From DASPWW01 sp963756745 (lineage in GTDB: Bacteria > Actinomycetota > Thermoleophilia > Solirubrobacterales > 70-9), in NCBI GenBank assembly GCA_963756745.1, contig CAVWOU010000009.1, positions 186,001 to 250,000 on the forward strand: DNA of 64,000 nt, read 5' to 3'. Shown here piece after piece: positions 1 through 7,976 of this stretch. A program made the position numbers and the translations under genes. The notes beneath the pieces were generated by a model. It made no database searches, was not told the origin of the DNA, and saw only the letters and a list, made by a program, of their open reading frames with translations. How positions within the stretch are numbered: position 1 is the stretch's first letter; each line of letters starts with the position of its first letter.

Positions 1-1279
1 CGCCGGTGTAGCCCTCGAACGCCATCTCGTTTCCGACGAACACGCGTCCCGTCTTCCCCGGCTCGACGTCGCGCCCGTCGTGATCGACGATTCTGACCTT
101 CGTCCGGTGCGGGGGACGACCGGCCGTGCCCGGCGCCGCTCTGAGGTCCTGCGGGGTCGCGATCGTCGCCCACGCGACCTCCGTCGACCCGTAGAGGTTG
201 TAGAGGTTGTCGCCGAAGGTGTCCATCCACTCGGTCGCGAGCTCCCCGGGGAGCGCCGACCCGCTCGCGGCGGTGACGCGAAGGCGACTCAGGTCGTAGC
301 GGGCGATCACCTCGTCCGGGAGCTCGAGGATCCGCTGCATCATCACCGGGACGACGACGAGCGCCGTTGCGCCGCTGCTTGCGGTCGCTCGCAGCGTCTC
401 CTCGGGGTCGAACCGCCGCCGCAGCACGTAGGTCGAGTTGAGCGAAAGTCCGAGCACGAAGTGCGCGAAACCCCAGGAGTGGAACAGCGGCGCGGCGATC
501 ATCGTCTTCTCCCGCGCGCGCAGCGGGATCTTCGAGAACAGCGCCGCGAGTGGTCCCAGCGTGTCGGGCTGGGCGCGCTGGGCGCCCTTCGGCGAGCCCG
601 TCGTTCCAGAGGTCAGGATCACGAAATGGCTCGACTCCTCGGGAGGATCCAGGTCGGAGTCCTCGTTGGACCGGATCAGCTCCTCGAGCGTCGGGTCGCC
701 GGCATCCTCGCCGTCGGTCCACGCCACGAACCGCCACAGGTCGCGGCCCGCCTCCGACAGCAGCTCCGCGAACTCGCGGTCGTAGATCAGCGCGACGGGC
801 TCCTCGCGCTCCACGACCTCGGCGAGCTGCGGCCCCGCGAACGAGGTGTTCATGTACAGGCCGTCGGCGCCGAGCTTCGAGCACGCGAGCGTCGCCTCGA
901 TGAACCCGCGGTGGTTCCGGCACATGATCGCCGCGCCGTCTCCCTGTCGCACTCCGGCCGCCCGCAGGCCGCGGGCGAGCGAGTTGGATCGGCGGTGCAG
1001 CTCGGAGAAGGTCAGCGAGCCGGCATCGTCCTCCACGGCTGGCTCCGTCGGGTATCCGATCGCAGCGGTGGCGATCCCCGCCGCCGGGGAGGCGCCCCAG
1101 CGGACGATCTCGCGCACGCTGCGCGCGAACTTGTCGGGCCGGACCGGGCGGATCACGCCCGCTTCCGCGAGCGCCCGGAGGTTGAACGGAGCGTCCTCGA
1201 GACTCCCGAGCGGACCGAGGTTGATGCGCCGGGCAACCGCCTCGATCGGAAGCCGCGCCGCTATCGAGCGGAATGCCAC
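1..1279 (-). CDS. Acyl-CoA synthetase (AMP-dependent ligase), C-terminus beyond window
   Basis: Fatty-acid/acyl-CoA ligase of the ANL superfamily, activating a carboxylic acid with ATP and CoA. About 426 residues are visible and the C-terminal cap lies beyond the left edge. Seen: the P-loop signature TSGTTGSPKG near residues 220-229 and the adenylate-binding motif YNLYGSTE near 355. The GTG start is supported by TAAGCT ending exactly 6 bases upstream, a leaderless-type promoter, even though ispF ends only 15 bases away. The substrate cannot be read. The fatty-acid genes near 40-45 kb would fit a medium/long-chain acyl substrate (inference). Confidence 0.9.
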   Translation of the reverse strand, partial: MAFRSIAARLPIEAVARRINLGPLGSLEDAPFNLRALAEAGVIRPVRPDKFARSVREIVRWGASPAAGIATAAIGYPTEPAVEDDAGSLTFSELHRRSNSLARGLRAAGVRQGDGAAIMCRNHRGFIEATLACSKLGADGLYMNTSFAGPQLAEVVEREEPVALIYDREFAELLSEAGRDLWRFVAWTDGEDAGDPTLEELIRSNEDSDLDPPEESSHFVILTSGTTGSPKGAQRAQPDTLGPLAALFSKIPLRAREKTMIAAPLFHSWGFAHFVLGLSLNSTYVLRRRFDPEETLRATASSGATALVVVPVMMQRILELPDEVIARYDLSRLRVTAASGSALPGELATEWMDTFGDNLYNLYGSTEVAWATIATPQDLRAAPGTAGRPPHRTKVRIVDHDGRDVEPGKTGRVFVGNEMAFEGYTG

Positions 1280-1285
1280 GTTCCT

Positions 1286-1291
1286 AGCTTA
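1286..1291 (-). promoter_or_regulatory. -10 hexamer, leaderless start of acyl-CoA synthetase
   Basis: On the minus strand TAAGCT is followed by 6 bases (AGGAAC) and then the GTG start, so a transcript beginning 6-7 bases after the hexamer would start on the start codon. The AGGA in the spacer could also act as a very close ribosome-binding site. Confidence 0.45.
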
Positions 1292-1294
1292 GGG

Positions 1295-1777
1295 TCACGT
1301 CTCGACCAGCGCCACCGCGACACACGCGATCCCCTCGCCACGCCCGATCGCGCCCATCCCGTCGTTGGTGGTCGCCTTGACGCTCACGGGCGCCGAGAGC
1401 GCCTCGGAGATCCGGCGCTCCATCTCGGCTCGGTGCTCGGAGAGGCGCGGCTGCTCGCAGATCACCGTCGCGTCGACGTTCACCGGACGACCCGGAAGCC
1501 GGCCGATCGCGATCCGCAGCATGTCGATCGAGTCCGCGTCGCGCCACTGCTCCTCGTCGGGCGGGAACAGGCTCCCGAGGTCACCGAGCCCGACCGCGCC
1601 GAGCAGCGCGTCGATCACGGCGTGGGTCAGAACGTCGGCGTCGGAGTGCCCGGCGAGCCCCCGCTCGTGCGGTATCTCGACCCCGCCGAGGACGAGGCGG
1701 CGGCCCTCGGCGAGCCGGTGGCTGTCGTACCCGATCCCGATCCGGAACGTAGGCCCTGGTGTCGCGGCGGTGCTCAA
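1295..1777 (-). CDS. ispF: 2-C-methyl-D-erythritol 2,4-cyclodiphosphate synthase
   Basis: Cyclises CDP-methylerythritol 2-phosphate to MEcPP in the cytosolic MEP isoprenoid pathway. The 160-residue length is normal. Seen: the metal-binding GYDSHR near residue 16-21, the GHSDADVLTH segment and the C-terminal ATTNDGMGAIGRGEG substrate loop. The TTG start overlaps the TGA of the upstream PHP gene (TTGA), so translation is probably coupled. ispD, the preceding pathway step, lies about 2 kb away on the same strand rather than adjacent, with DUF389 and PHP genes between. Confidence 0.95.
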   Translation of the reverse strand: MSTAATPGPTFRIGIGYDSHRLAEGRRLVLGGVEIPHERGLAGHSDADVLTHAVIDALLGAVGLGDLGSLFPPDEEQWRDADSIDMLRIAIGRLPGRPVNVDATVICEQPRLSEHRAEMERRISEALSAPVSVKATTNDGMGAIGRGEGIACVAVALVET

Positions 1778-2595
1778 CCGAGGGCCTCCATTCGTCGCTC
1801 GCGAGTCTCGAACACGCAGATCTCCTCGACTCGCAGCTCGCGGAGCAGGTCCACCGCGCGACCGTACTCGTAGCCGACGTAATCCGGGGCGTGGGCGTCC
1901 GAGGAGAGCGCGAACACCGCGTCCGCTTCGATGCACATCTCGCACAGCTCGCGCGACGGGTAGATCTCGCCGACGGGCTTGCGGAGCCCCGCGGTCGACA
2001 GCTCGACGGCGATCCCCGACTCGGCGATCGCCTCGACGGCGGGCTCGTAGTGAAAGCGCAGATCGCGCTCGGGCCACGGGCGCTCCGGTCCCCACATCTT
2101 CACGAGGTCGGGGTGCGCGAGGATGTCGAACAGCCCCGAGCGGACCGCCTCCGCGACGAGCTCGAAGTAGCGCTCCCACACGCCGTCGGCGCTCGAGGCC
2201 CTCTCCCATATGTCGTAGCCGCCGTGATCGACCATGCGGTCCCCGACCAGATGCACCGAGCCGAGGACGTAGTCGAACTCGCGCTCGAGCAGGTTTGCGA
2301 TCCGGTCCTCGGATCCGGCGACGAAGTCGGCCTCGATCCCGAGGCGCAGCGGGGTGGTGCGGACGAACTCGCAGTATGCGTCGAGGTCGTCGCTCGCCTG
2401 GCCTTCCCAGAACGGGTGGTGCGACACGTCGAGCGCCTGGCGGAATCTGTACACGTGCTCGGAGACGCCCAGCTCCTCGACCCCGGCCTGCCGCGCCGCG
2501 TCGAGGTAGCGATCGACGTTCTCGTCGGTGAAGTAGCGCTCGGGCGTCGCGTCAGGGTCGTCCGGGCGCAGGTGCAGGTGGTAGTCGGTCAGCAT
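1774..2595 (-). CDS. PHP-domain phosphatase, HisK/histidinol-phosphatase-like
   Basis: PHP-superfamily phosphoesterase of 273 residues, resembling the histidinol-phosphatase (HisK) branch, which hydrolyses histidinol phosphate. Seen: the metal-binding motifs TDYHLHL at residues 3-9, GIEADF, a GSVH segment, LAHPD and the C-terminal SSDAH. The ATG is chosen because TDYHLHL must lie at the extreme N-terminus; an upstream GTG would add 34 non-conserved residues. The stop overlaps the ispF start. No other histidine genes are near, so the substrate is uncertain. Confidence 0.8.
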   Translation of the reverse strand: MLTDYHLHLRPDDPDATPERYFTDENVDRYLDAARQAGVEELGVSEHVYRFRQALDVSHHPFWEGQASDDLDAYCEFVRTTPLRLGIEADFVAGSEDRIANLLEREFDYVLGSVHLVGDRMVDHGGYDIWERASSADGVWERYFELVAEAVRSGLFDILAHPDLVKMWGPERPWPERDLRFHYEPAVEAIAESGIAVELSTAGLRKPVGEIYPSRELCEMCIEADAVFALSSDAHAPDYVGYEYGRAVDLLRELRVEEICVFETRERRMEALG

Positions 2596-2610
2596 GGTCA
2601 ATCCCGATAT

Positions 2611-2662
2611 TTGCGAGCAAACCGGGGTTTGAGGATTGCCGAGCAAACATCGGGTTTGGGAT
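2611..2662 (+). repeat. Two tandem imperfect ~26-bp repeats with hairpin potential between divergent genes
   Basis: The gap between the divergent PHP and DUF389 genes holds two near-copies (2611-2635 and 2637-2662), each with GAGCAAAC followed by GGGTTTG. Each copy can form a stem CAAAC/GTTTG, and TTTGC/GCAAA pairs around GA in the first. Position suggests a bidirectional operator or promoter structure; function is unknown. Confidence 0.5.
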
Positions 2663-2688
2663 TCCGGTCGCTGTACGCTAGCTGCCGC

Positions 2689-3711
2689 GTGATCCACCTA
2701 CGGATCCTCGTCCCCAGCCATGAGTCCGAGCACGCCCTCGACCTGCTCGAGGGCATCCCCTCGGTCACCAACCTCGTCTATCTGAAGGATGCCGCTCGCA
2801 AGCCGGAGGGGGACGTGATCCTGTGCGACGTCGCGCGCGAGGACGCCAGCGTGGTGATCGGCGACCTGCGCGAGCTCAACATCGACGTCGAGGGCTCGAT
2901 CGCGATCGAGGAGATCGACTCGGCGATCTCAGTGGTCGCCAAGCGCGCGGAGGAGGCGGCGGTCGGGACGCCGTCGGATGCCGTCGTCTGGGAGGAGGTG
3001 GAGTCCCGGACGTCCGAGAACACGGAGCTGTCGTTCAACTTCGTCGCCTTCATGGTCCTGGCGTGTCTGATCGCGTCCGTCGGGGTGATGCTCGACTCCC
3101 CGATCCTGATCATCGGCGCGATGGTGGTGGGCCCCGAGTTCGGCCCGATCGCGGGTCTGTGCGTGGCCCTCGTGGAGCGGCGCAAGGAGGTCGCGAAGCG
3201 CTCTCTCGCCGCGCTGGCGGTCGGCTTTCCGGCGGGAATCGGCGCGGCCCTCCTGTTCACGCTGCTGGTACGCGCGGTCGGACTCGCACCCGACGACTTC
3301 TCCGCCGAGGTCCATCCGCTGACGCAGTTCATCTCGCATCCCGACGCGTTCTCGTTCATCGTCGCGTACTTCGCTGGGACTGCCGGGGTGCTATCGCTGA
3401 CCTCGACCAAGTCCGGTGCGCTGATCGGGGTGCTGATCTCGGTGACGACGATCCCCGCCGCCGCCAACATCGGAGTCTCGGCGGCGTTCGGCGACTGGGA
3501 CGAGTGGGCGGGGGCGATGGCGCAGCTCGGGGTCAACCTGGGCGCGATATTCCTCGCAGGGATCCTGACCCTGTTCCTGCAGCGAAAGCTCTACCAGCGG
3601 CGCCGCCGCGAGCACCTGCGCCACACCGCCCGCGAGAAGGCGGGGCTTCCGATGGGCCGCAGCAAGCGCGCAAAGATCGAGCATCCCGAGCACCCGACAC
3701 CGAGCCGGTAA
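2689..3711 (+). CDS. DUF389 / TIGR00341 family membrane protein
   Basis: A 340-residue inner-membrane protein of unknown function. Residues 1 to ~105 are a soluble, acidic, ferredoxin-like region; after ~115 come about six hydrophobic helices. The family signature GAMVVGPEFGPIAG lies near 142-155. The tail is basic and ends in a disordered stretch. The GTG start has no clear Shine-Dalgarno; TACGCT lies 9 bases upstream, so a very short leader is possible. It is divergent from the PHP-ispF pair and shares their repeat-bearing promoter region. A role in transport or envelope stress has not been shown for the family. Confidence 0.85.
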   Translation: MIHLRILVPSHESEHALDLLEGIPSVTNLVYLKDAARKPEGDVILCDVAREDASVVIGDLRELNIDVEGSIAIEEIDSAISVVAKRAEEAAVGTPSDAVVWEEVESRTSENTELSFNFVAFMVLACLIASVGVMLDSPILIIGAMVVGPEFGPIAGLCVALVERRKEVAKRSLAALAVGFPAGIGAALLFTLLVRAVGLAPDDFSAEVHPLTQFISHPDAFSFIVAYFAGTAGVLSLTSTKSGALIGVLISVTTIPAAANIGVSAAFGDWDEWAGAMAQLGVNLGAIFLAGILTLFLQRKLYQRRRREHLRHTAREKAGLPMGRSKRAKIEHPEHPTPSR

Positions 3712-3750
3712 GTCCTGACGCCGCGGACACAGCGTGGGATCCTTCGGCTG

Positions 3751-3900
3751 ATGGTGTGGGACCTCACGGTGGTCGTTGCGGCGTTCCTCGCGGCGACCGG
3801 ATTCGCCGCGGCGCTCGGCGCCGCCAACTTCGGGACCGCGCTCGCGTTCGGCCAGATGGGGTTCCTGGCGGCGCTCGTGTGGGTGCTGCTACGGGACTGA
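3751..3900 (+). CDS. Small membrane protein, 49 aa
   Basis: Short ORF from ATG to TGA, 39 bases after DUF389. It has two hydrophobic stretches (residues ~5-22 and ~33-46) separated by a glycine-rich turn. Composition and codon use match the surrounding genes. It ends one base before the convergent ispD stop. No family is recognised; it is supported only by position and membrane-like composition. Confidence 0.5.
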   Translation: MVWDLTVVVAAFLAATGFAAALGAANFGTALAFGQMGFLAALVWVLLRD

Positions 3901-3901
3901 G

Positions 3902-4663
3902 CTAGCCGCGCTCGGCCAACAGCAGCTCCGCCACCTGTAGGTCGAACGACGTCGTCACCTTGAGGTTCTCCGGCGACGACGGGTGGATCAGCACCTTGCC
4001 GCCGGCCTTCTCCACCAGCCATGCGTCGTCGGTCGCCGCTGCGAGGCGCTGCGGGCCGGTGGCGAGCGCGTCGCGAAGCGCCCCAGTGCGGAAGACCTGC
4101 GGTGTCTGGGCCGCCCACAGATGGTCGCGGCTCTCGGTCTTTGCCACCGTCGGTCCGCCGCGCGCGATCTCGCCCTTGGCAGGGCGGCGCTCGCGGGCGC
4201 GCTTCACCGTGTCGGTGAGCGGCGCCGCGGCGATCACCGCGGCGGCGTCCGGCCGGCCCACGAGCTTCGCCACCAGCTCGTCGATCAGCTCCGGCGTGAC
4301 CAGCGGGCGCGCCGCGTCGTGGACCGCGGCGAGGTCGGTGTCGACTTGCCGCGCCGCCGCGGCGACGGACTCAGAGCGCGAGGCGCCCCCGGTCACCACC
4401 TCGGTCTCGAGCGACCCGATCCCGGCGGTGAGCTCCTCGAAGCGCCGCTCGTCGCCCGGCGTCGCGGCGATGACCGCCGTCCCGACCTCCGCCGCCGCGG
4501 CGAACGCGCGCAGCGACCACTCGAGCATCGGCCTCCCGGCGACCGTGACGAGCGCCTTCGGACCGGCGGCCCCCAGCCTCTCCCCCATCCCCGCGGCCGG
4601 GATGACGGCGGTCGCGGACGGGGCGCCCTCCCCGCGGCGCCCCGATCCGCTCCTCTCCTCCTT
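3902..4663 (-). CDS. ispD: 2-C-methyl-D-erythritol 4-phosphate cytidylyltransferase; start unresolved
   Basis: Transfers CMP to MEP in the isoprenoid pathway. Seen: the nucleotide-binding IPAAGMGERLG...GPK, VHDAARP, AAQTPQVFR and TDDAWLVE motifs and the C-terminal NLKVTTSFD. The 5' boundary is set here at the carD stop because no ATG, GTG or TTG occurs in frame between that stop and the first motif. The only upstream canonical start is ATG 4765, 104 bases inside carD. The first downstream ATG (the M of AAGMGERLG) would delete half the P-loop-like motif. A strong AGGAGGAG directly follows the carD stop. A near-cognate start, a +1 frameshift from carD, or a sequence error could explain it. Confidence 0.85.
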   Translation of the reverse strand, partial: KEERSGSGRRGEGAPSATAVIPAAGMGERLGAAGPKALVTVAGRPMLEWSLRAFAAAAEVGTAVIAATPGDERRFEELTAGIGSLETEVVTGGASRSESVAAAARQVDTDLAAVHDAARPLVTPELIDELVAKLVGRPDAAAVIAAAPLTDTVKRARERRPAKGEIARGGPTVAKTESRDHLWAAQTPQVFRTGALRDALATGPQRLAAATDDAWLVEKAGGKVLIHPSSPENLKVTTSFDLQVAELLLAERG

Positions 4664-5183
4664 ACGCGGTTGCCTTGGCGCCGAAGCGCTCCTCCAGCAG
4701 TTCGTCCAGGTACGCCTCCGCCCCGTCCTCGTTCTTGTCGAGCGCGTACATGAACTCCGAGGCAAGGATCTTCTTGGCCCGCGTATACATCTGCTTCTCG
4801 CCGGTGGACAGCCCCTTCTCCCACTCGCGGATCGCGAGGTTGCGGACCACCTCCGCGAGCTCGAAGACGTCTCCGGTCTTGATCTTCTCGCGGTTGTACT
4901 TGAAGCGTCGATTCCAGTTCTTCGGCATCTCGGAGACCTGGCCGGTCAGGACCTTGATCACCTTCTTGACGTCGTCTTCGTCGATAACGCGACGTAGGCC
5001 GGCTAGTCCGGCGTTCTCGCACGGGACCATGACCGTCATATCGTTGTGGAGGATCTTGATCGTGAGGTAGTCGCGCCTCTCACCGAGCAGCTGCTTTGTC
5101 TCCTTCTTGACGACTACTCCGGCCCCGTGATGCGGATAGACGACGTTGTCTCCCTCTTCGAAGACGCATTGAACCGGGGGCAC
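4662..5183 (-). CDS. carD: CarD-family RNA polymerase-binding transcription regulator
   Basis: CarD binds the RNA polymerase beta subunit through an N-terminal Tudor-like domain and stabilises open complexes at rRNA and other promoters; it is essential in mycobacteria. Seen: GDNVVYPHHGAGVV near the N-terminus, the NWNRRFK linker, and the helical C-terminal domain with REWEKGLSTGEKQM. From GTG 5183 it is 173 residues, slightly longer than usual. That GTG has no good ribosome-binding site. A perfect AGGAGG (5231-5236) sits 5 bases before an in-frame ATT at 5225, with a stop just upstream, so a 187-residue product starting at ATT is possible. It precedes ispD, a common actinobacterial pairing. 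Confidence 0.9.
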   Translation of the reverse strand: MPPVQCVFEEGDNVVYPHHGAGVVVKKETKQLLGERRDYLTIKILHNDMTVMVPCENAGLAGLRRVIDEDDVKKVIKVLTGQVSEMPKNWNRRFKYNREKIKTGDVFELAEVVRNLAIREWEKGLSTGEKQMYTRAKKILASEFMYALDKNEDGAEAYLDELLEERFGAKATA

Positions 5184-5242
5184 CTCGGGGCCGGTCTGTA
5201 TCGCTTCTTCTGCTAGTTCCGGAATACTCGCCTCCTCTTGTC

Positions 5243-5270
5243 AAGACGGCCGCCCCAGGGCGGCCGTCTT
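5243..5270 (-). terminator. GC-rich hairpin between disA and carD
   Basis: Perfect 13-bp stem (AAGACGGCCGCCC pairing with its complement) with a 2-base centre. It starts 4 bases after the disA stop and ends 6 bases before the AGGAGG upstream of carD. It lacks a T-run. It may end the disA transcript, or protect or attenuate the carD leader. Confidence 0.65.
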
Positions 5271-5274
5271 CTGT

Positions 5275-6375
5275 TCAGAAACGGTCGACGATGTCGACCT
5301 CTCGAAGCCTGCGAAGGCCCTCGCGGATCTCCCCGGCATGCTCCTCGACGCCCTCGATCTCCTCGAGCTCGGCGTCGCTGGCCGCGAGGATCTCCCCGAG
5401 GCTCCCGAAGCGGTGGACGATGCGCTCCGCCACCAGCCTCGGAAGGCGTGGGATCCGTCCGATGATCCGGTAGCCGCGCGGGCTCACCGGCAGGTCGAGC
5501 GCGTTCACCTTGCGCTCGTAGCCGAGCAGCTCGGCAAGCCGCCCGAAGTCGAGCAAGTCGGGGTGCGGCAGCCGCGCGAGGGCGGCGAGCGTCGCGTCGA
5601 CGTTGCGCTCCGAGTCGTCCGTCGCGTAATCGCGCACGAGCGCGGCACGGTCGGCCGTCACGCCGACCACCGTTTCCTCGAGCTGGGTCTCGATCAGACG
5701 CCCCTCGGTGCCGAGCTCGATGATGTAGCGCTCGACCTCGGCCGCCATCCTGGTGACGAGCTCGGCGCGCTGGAGCACCGCGAGCACATCGTGGAGGACG
5801 ACACCGCCCTCGAACTCGCGCGCCGTGAGGCCCGCCGACACCTGGTCGAGCCGAGCGCGGTACTTCTCCAGCGTGGCGAGCCCCTGGTTCGCCTTGCTGA
5901 GCACCGTCGGGATGTCCTGAAGGATGTACTTCATCCCCTCGAGATAGAGGGAGACGACATCGCGGCGCTCGGATATCGAGATCACGAGCGCCGACGTCTG
6001 CTTCGAGACTCGATCGGCCGTGCGGTGCCGGGTCCCGGTCTCCATCGAAACGATCGTCGGGTCCGGCATCAGCTGCACGTTGGCCCACGAGATCCGGGTG
6101 GCGCCGGAGCTGAGGACGATCGCGCCGTCCATCTTCGCGACCTGGTACAGGAGCGCCGGCGTGTAGTCGATGTCGAGCTTGATCCCGCCGGAGAACAGGA
6201 ACGAGATCTCCTCCGGCTCCCCGATGACGACGAGCCCACCCGTGCGGGCGTGGACGATGCTGTCGAGGCCCTCTCGAAGCGGGGTGCCGGGAGCGACGAC
6301 GTCGAGCGCCCGCAGCAGCCGGGGATCCTGACGCGACTCAAGCTCGTTCAACTCGTCCCCGGGCACGGGCGCCAT
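5275..6375 (-). CDS. disA: Diadenylate cyclase DisA (c-di-AMP synthase, DNA-scanning)
   Basis: Makes cyclic di-AMP from two ATP and scans DNA for recombination intermediates as an octamer. The 366-residue length is typical. Seen: the N-terminal DAC domain with DGA at residues 83-85 and RHRTA at 116-120, the central helical linker, and the C-terminal helix-hairpin-helix region (RIIGRIPRLPRLVAERIV) for DNA binding. radA lies just upstream on the same strand; RadA is known to restrain DisA in Bacillus, so the neighbourhood is functionally meaningful. A stem-loop separates the two. Confidence 0.97.
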   Translation of the reverse strand: MAPVPGDELNELESRQDPRLLRALDVVAPGTPLREGLDSIVHARTGGLVVIGEPEEISFLFSGGIKLDIDYTPALLYQVAKMDGAIVLSSGATRISWANVQLMPDPTIVSMETGTRHRTADRVSKQTSALVISISERRDVVSLYLEGMKYILQDIPTVLSKANQGLATLEKYRARLDQVSAGLTAREFEGGVVLHDVLAVLQRAELVTRMAAEVERYIIELGTEGRLIETQLEETVVGVTADRAALVRDYATDDSERNVDATLAALARLPHPDLLDFGRLAELLGYERKVNALDLPVSPRGYRIIGRIPRLPRLVAERIVHRFGSLGEILAASDAELEEIEGVEEHAGEIREGLRRLREVDIVDRF

Positions 6376-6456
6376 CGCGAGCCATCATGCCAAAAGGCGC
6401 TGCACGCTGCGGGTCGGTTAATTCCGTGTGGACAGCTCGGAATAGGAATTGTCAAG

Positions 6457-6482
6457 CGCGCAATGTGCGAGCACATTGCGCG
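6457..6482. repeat. Perfect 12-bp-arm palindrome between radA and disA
   Basis: CGCGCAATGTGC, GA, then the exact complement. It is followed by a second nested pair, ATTCCG (6421-6426) and CGGAAT (6438-6443). The 131-base gap between the radA stop and disA start holds both. It could end radA transcription or carry a disA operator; TTGACA occurs on the minus strand at 6449-6454 without a convincing -10. Confidence 0.6.
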
Positions 6483-6506
6483 GTCTGCGGCAGGATGACG
6501 TTTGAG

Positions 6507-7976
6507 CTAGGCCGCCTTTCGCACCGGCGACGCGAACGCAGTGTTCAGGGCCCGCTCGAGGCTGGGGTGCGGATCGAGGCCCTCGATCGGCTCGGCGCTC
6601 GGCGGCGCGATAACGGAGCCGAGCCCGAACTTGAGCGCCTCCGCGACACGGCGCTCGGGATGGGCCACGTAGCGCAGCTCCCCGGTGAGGCCGATCTCGC
6701 CGAAGCAAGCGCACGGGGGGCTTCCGCCGGGGGAGGCGGCCGTAGGCCGCCGAGGGGGCGAAGCCCCCATGGCGCCGCCTCCGGCGGCGCCTCCCCCCGC
6801 GTTCCACGACGCGCGGACCGCGTCTCCACGGTGAGCGGAGGCGAGCGCCAGCGCGACCGCGAGGTCCGCGCCCGGCTCCTCGACCCGCACTCCCCCCGCG
6901 ACGTTGACGAACACGTCGGCGCTCGCGAGCGAGATTCGCGCGTGCCGGGCGAGCACCGCGAGCACCAGGCTGAGCCGGTTGCGGTCGATCCCGGTGGCGA
7001 TCCGCCGCGGCGGGACGATCTCGGTCGGCGCGACCAGCGCCTGGACCTCGACGAGCAGCGGGCGCGTCCCCTCCATCGCGCACAGAACGCACGAGCCCGG
7101 CACCGCCGCCGCCTCCCCGACGAACCGCGCGGAGGGATCCGTCACCTCGGTGAGCCCGCCGGAGCGCATCTCGAACACCGCGACCTCGCTCGTCGCTCCG
7201 AACCGGTTCTTGAGCGCACGCAGCGTCCGGTAGCTGCGCTCGCGCTCCCCCTCGAACATCAGCACGCAGTCGACGAGGTGCTCGAGCGCTCGCGGCCCGG
7301 CGAGCGAGCCCTCCTTGGTCACGTGCCCGACCACGATCACCGCGACATCTAGCCTCTTCGCGGTCTCCATCAGCGCCCCGGCCGCCTCGCGCACCTGCGC
7401 CACCGACCCCGGGGCACCCGACGCTCCCTCCGCGTGCAGCGTCTGCACCGAATCGACGATGCACACCTGCGGCCGCTCGGCCTCGATCGTCGCGACCACC
7501 TCCGCGAGCCCTGTCTCGGCGATCACCGGCACCGCAAGCGCGCGCTCCCCCAGCCGCTCGGCCCGCAGCCGCACCTGCGCGGCGGACTCCTCGCCCGACA
7601 CGTACAACGTCCGTCTGCCCGCGCTCGCGAGGTTGCCGAGCGCCATCGCGGCGACGGTGCTCTTGCCGATTCCCGGCGAGCCCCCGAGCAGCACGAGCGA
7701 GCCCGGCACGATCCCGCCACCGAGCACGCGATCGAGCTCCCCGATCCCCGTCTGGTGCCGCGCGACGTCCGCGGCGGCGACCTCGCTCAGCGGGACGGGC
7801 CGCGCCGCGGTCGCGCGCGAGCGCTCGACGCGACGGTCGCCGGCGCCGTGTGCGCGCGCCGGGCGCGCCTCCTCGACGAGCGTGTTCCACTCCCCGCATC
7901 CCGGACACCGTCCCGTCCATGCGAGGGCCTCGTGTCCGCACTCGCGGCAGACGTAGCGTGATCCGGACCTTGCCAT
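6507..7976 (-). CDS. radA: DNA repair protein RadA (Sms) with palindromic-element insertion
   Basis: RecA-like ATPase and branch-migration helicase for recombinational repair. Seen: four-cysteine zinc finger (C10, C13, C24, C27), Walker A GGSPGIGKS at 98-106, KNRFG at 256-260 and the C-terminal Lon-like domain with FGEIGLTGELR. Residues about 392-421 (glycine/alanine run, then SPPRRPTAASPGG) have no counterpart in the family and are encoded by a structured repeat at 6724-6800. The reading frame stays open through it. ATG 7976 is preferred over GTG 8012 because the zinc finger normally starts within ~10 residues. Confidence 0.95.
   Translation of the reverse strand: MARSGSRYVCRECGHEALAWTGRCPGCGEWNTLVEEARPARAHGAGDRRVERSRATAARPVPLSEVAAADVARHQTGIGELDRVLGGGIVPGSLVLLGGSPGIGKSTVAAMALGNLASAGRRTLYVSGEESAAQVRLRAERLGERALAVPVIAETGLAEVVATIEAERPQVCIVDSVQTLHAEGASGAPGSVAQVREAAGALMETAKRLDVAVIVVGHVTKEGSLAGPRALEHLVDCVLMFEGERERSYRTLRALKNRFGATSEVAVFEMRSGGLTEVTDPSARFVGEAAAVPGSCVLCAMEGTRPLLVEVQALVAPTEIVPPRRIATGIDRNRLSLVLAVLARHARISLASADVFVNVAGGVRVEEPGADLAVALALASAHRGDAVRASWNAGGGAAGGGAMGASPPRRPTAASPGGSPPCACFGEIGLTGELRYVAHPERRVAEALKFGLGSVIAPPSAEPIEGLDPHPSLERALNTAFASPVRKAA
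6724..6800. repeat. Structured palindromic element inside radA (copy 1)
   Basis: A 48-base core (6724-6771) is shared with 25201-25249. It contains a stem CGGCC/GGCCG around GTA and a stem GGGGGC/GCCCCC around GAA. Beyond the core is a third stem GGCGCCGCC/GGCGGCGCC, and an outer pairing of GGGGGAGGC (6729-6737) with GCCTCCCCC (6789-6797). Together these make a cloverleaf-like fold inside a coding region, inserted in frame. Confidence 0.85.

Noticed and set aside
80..1873. A long plus-strand ORF of nearly 600 codons
   Set aside because: It is the antisense shadow of the acyl-CoA synthetase and ispF; its product is arginine/histidine-rich and matches no family. The same holds for many other long ORFs in this GC-rich DNA.
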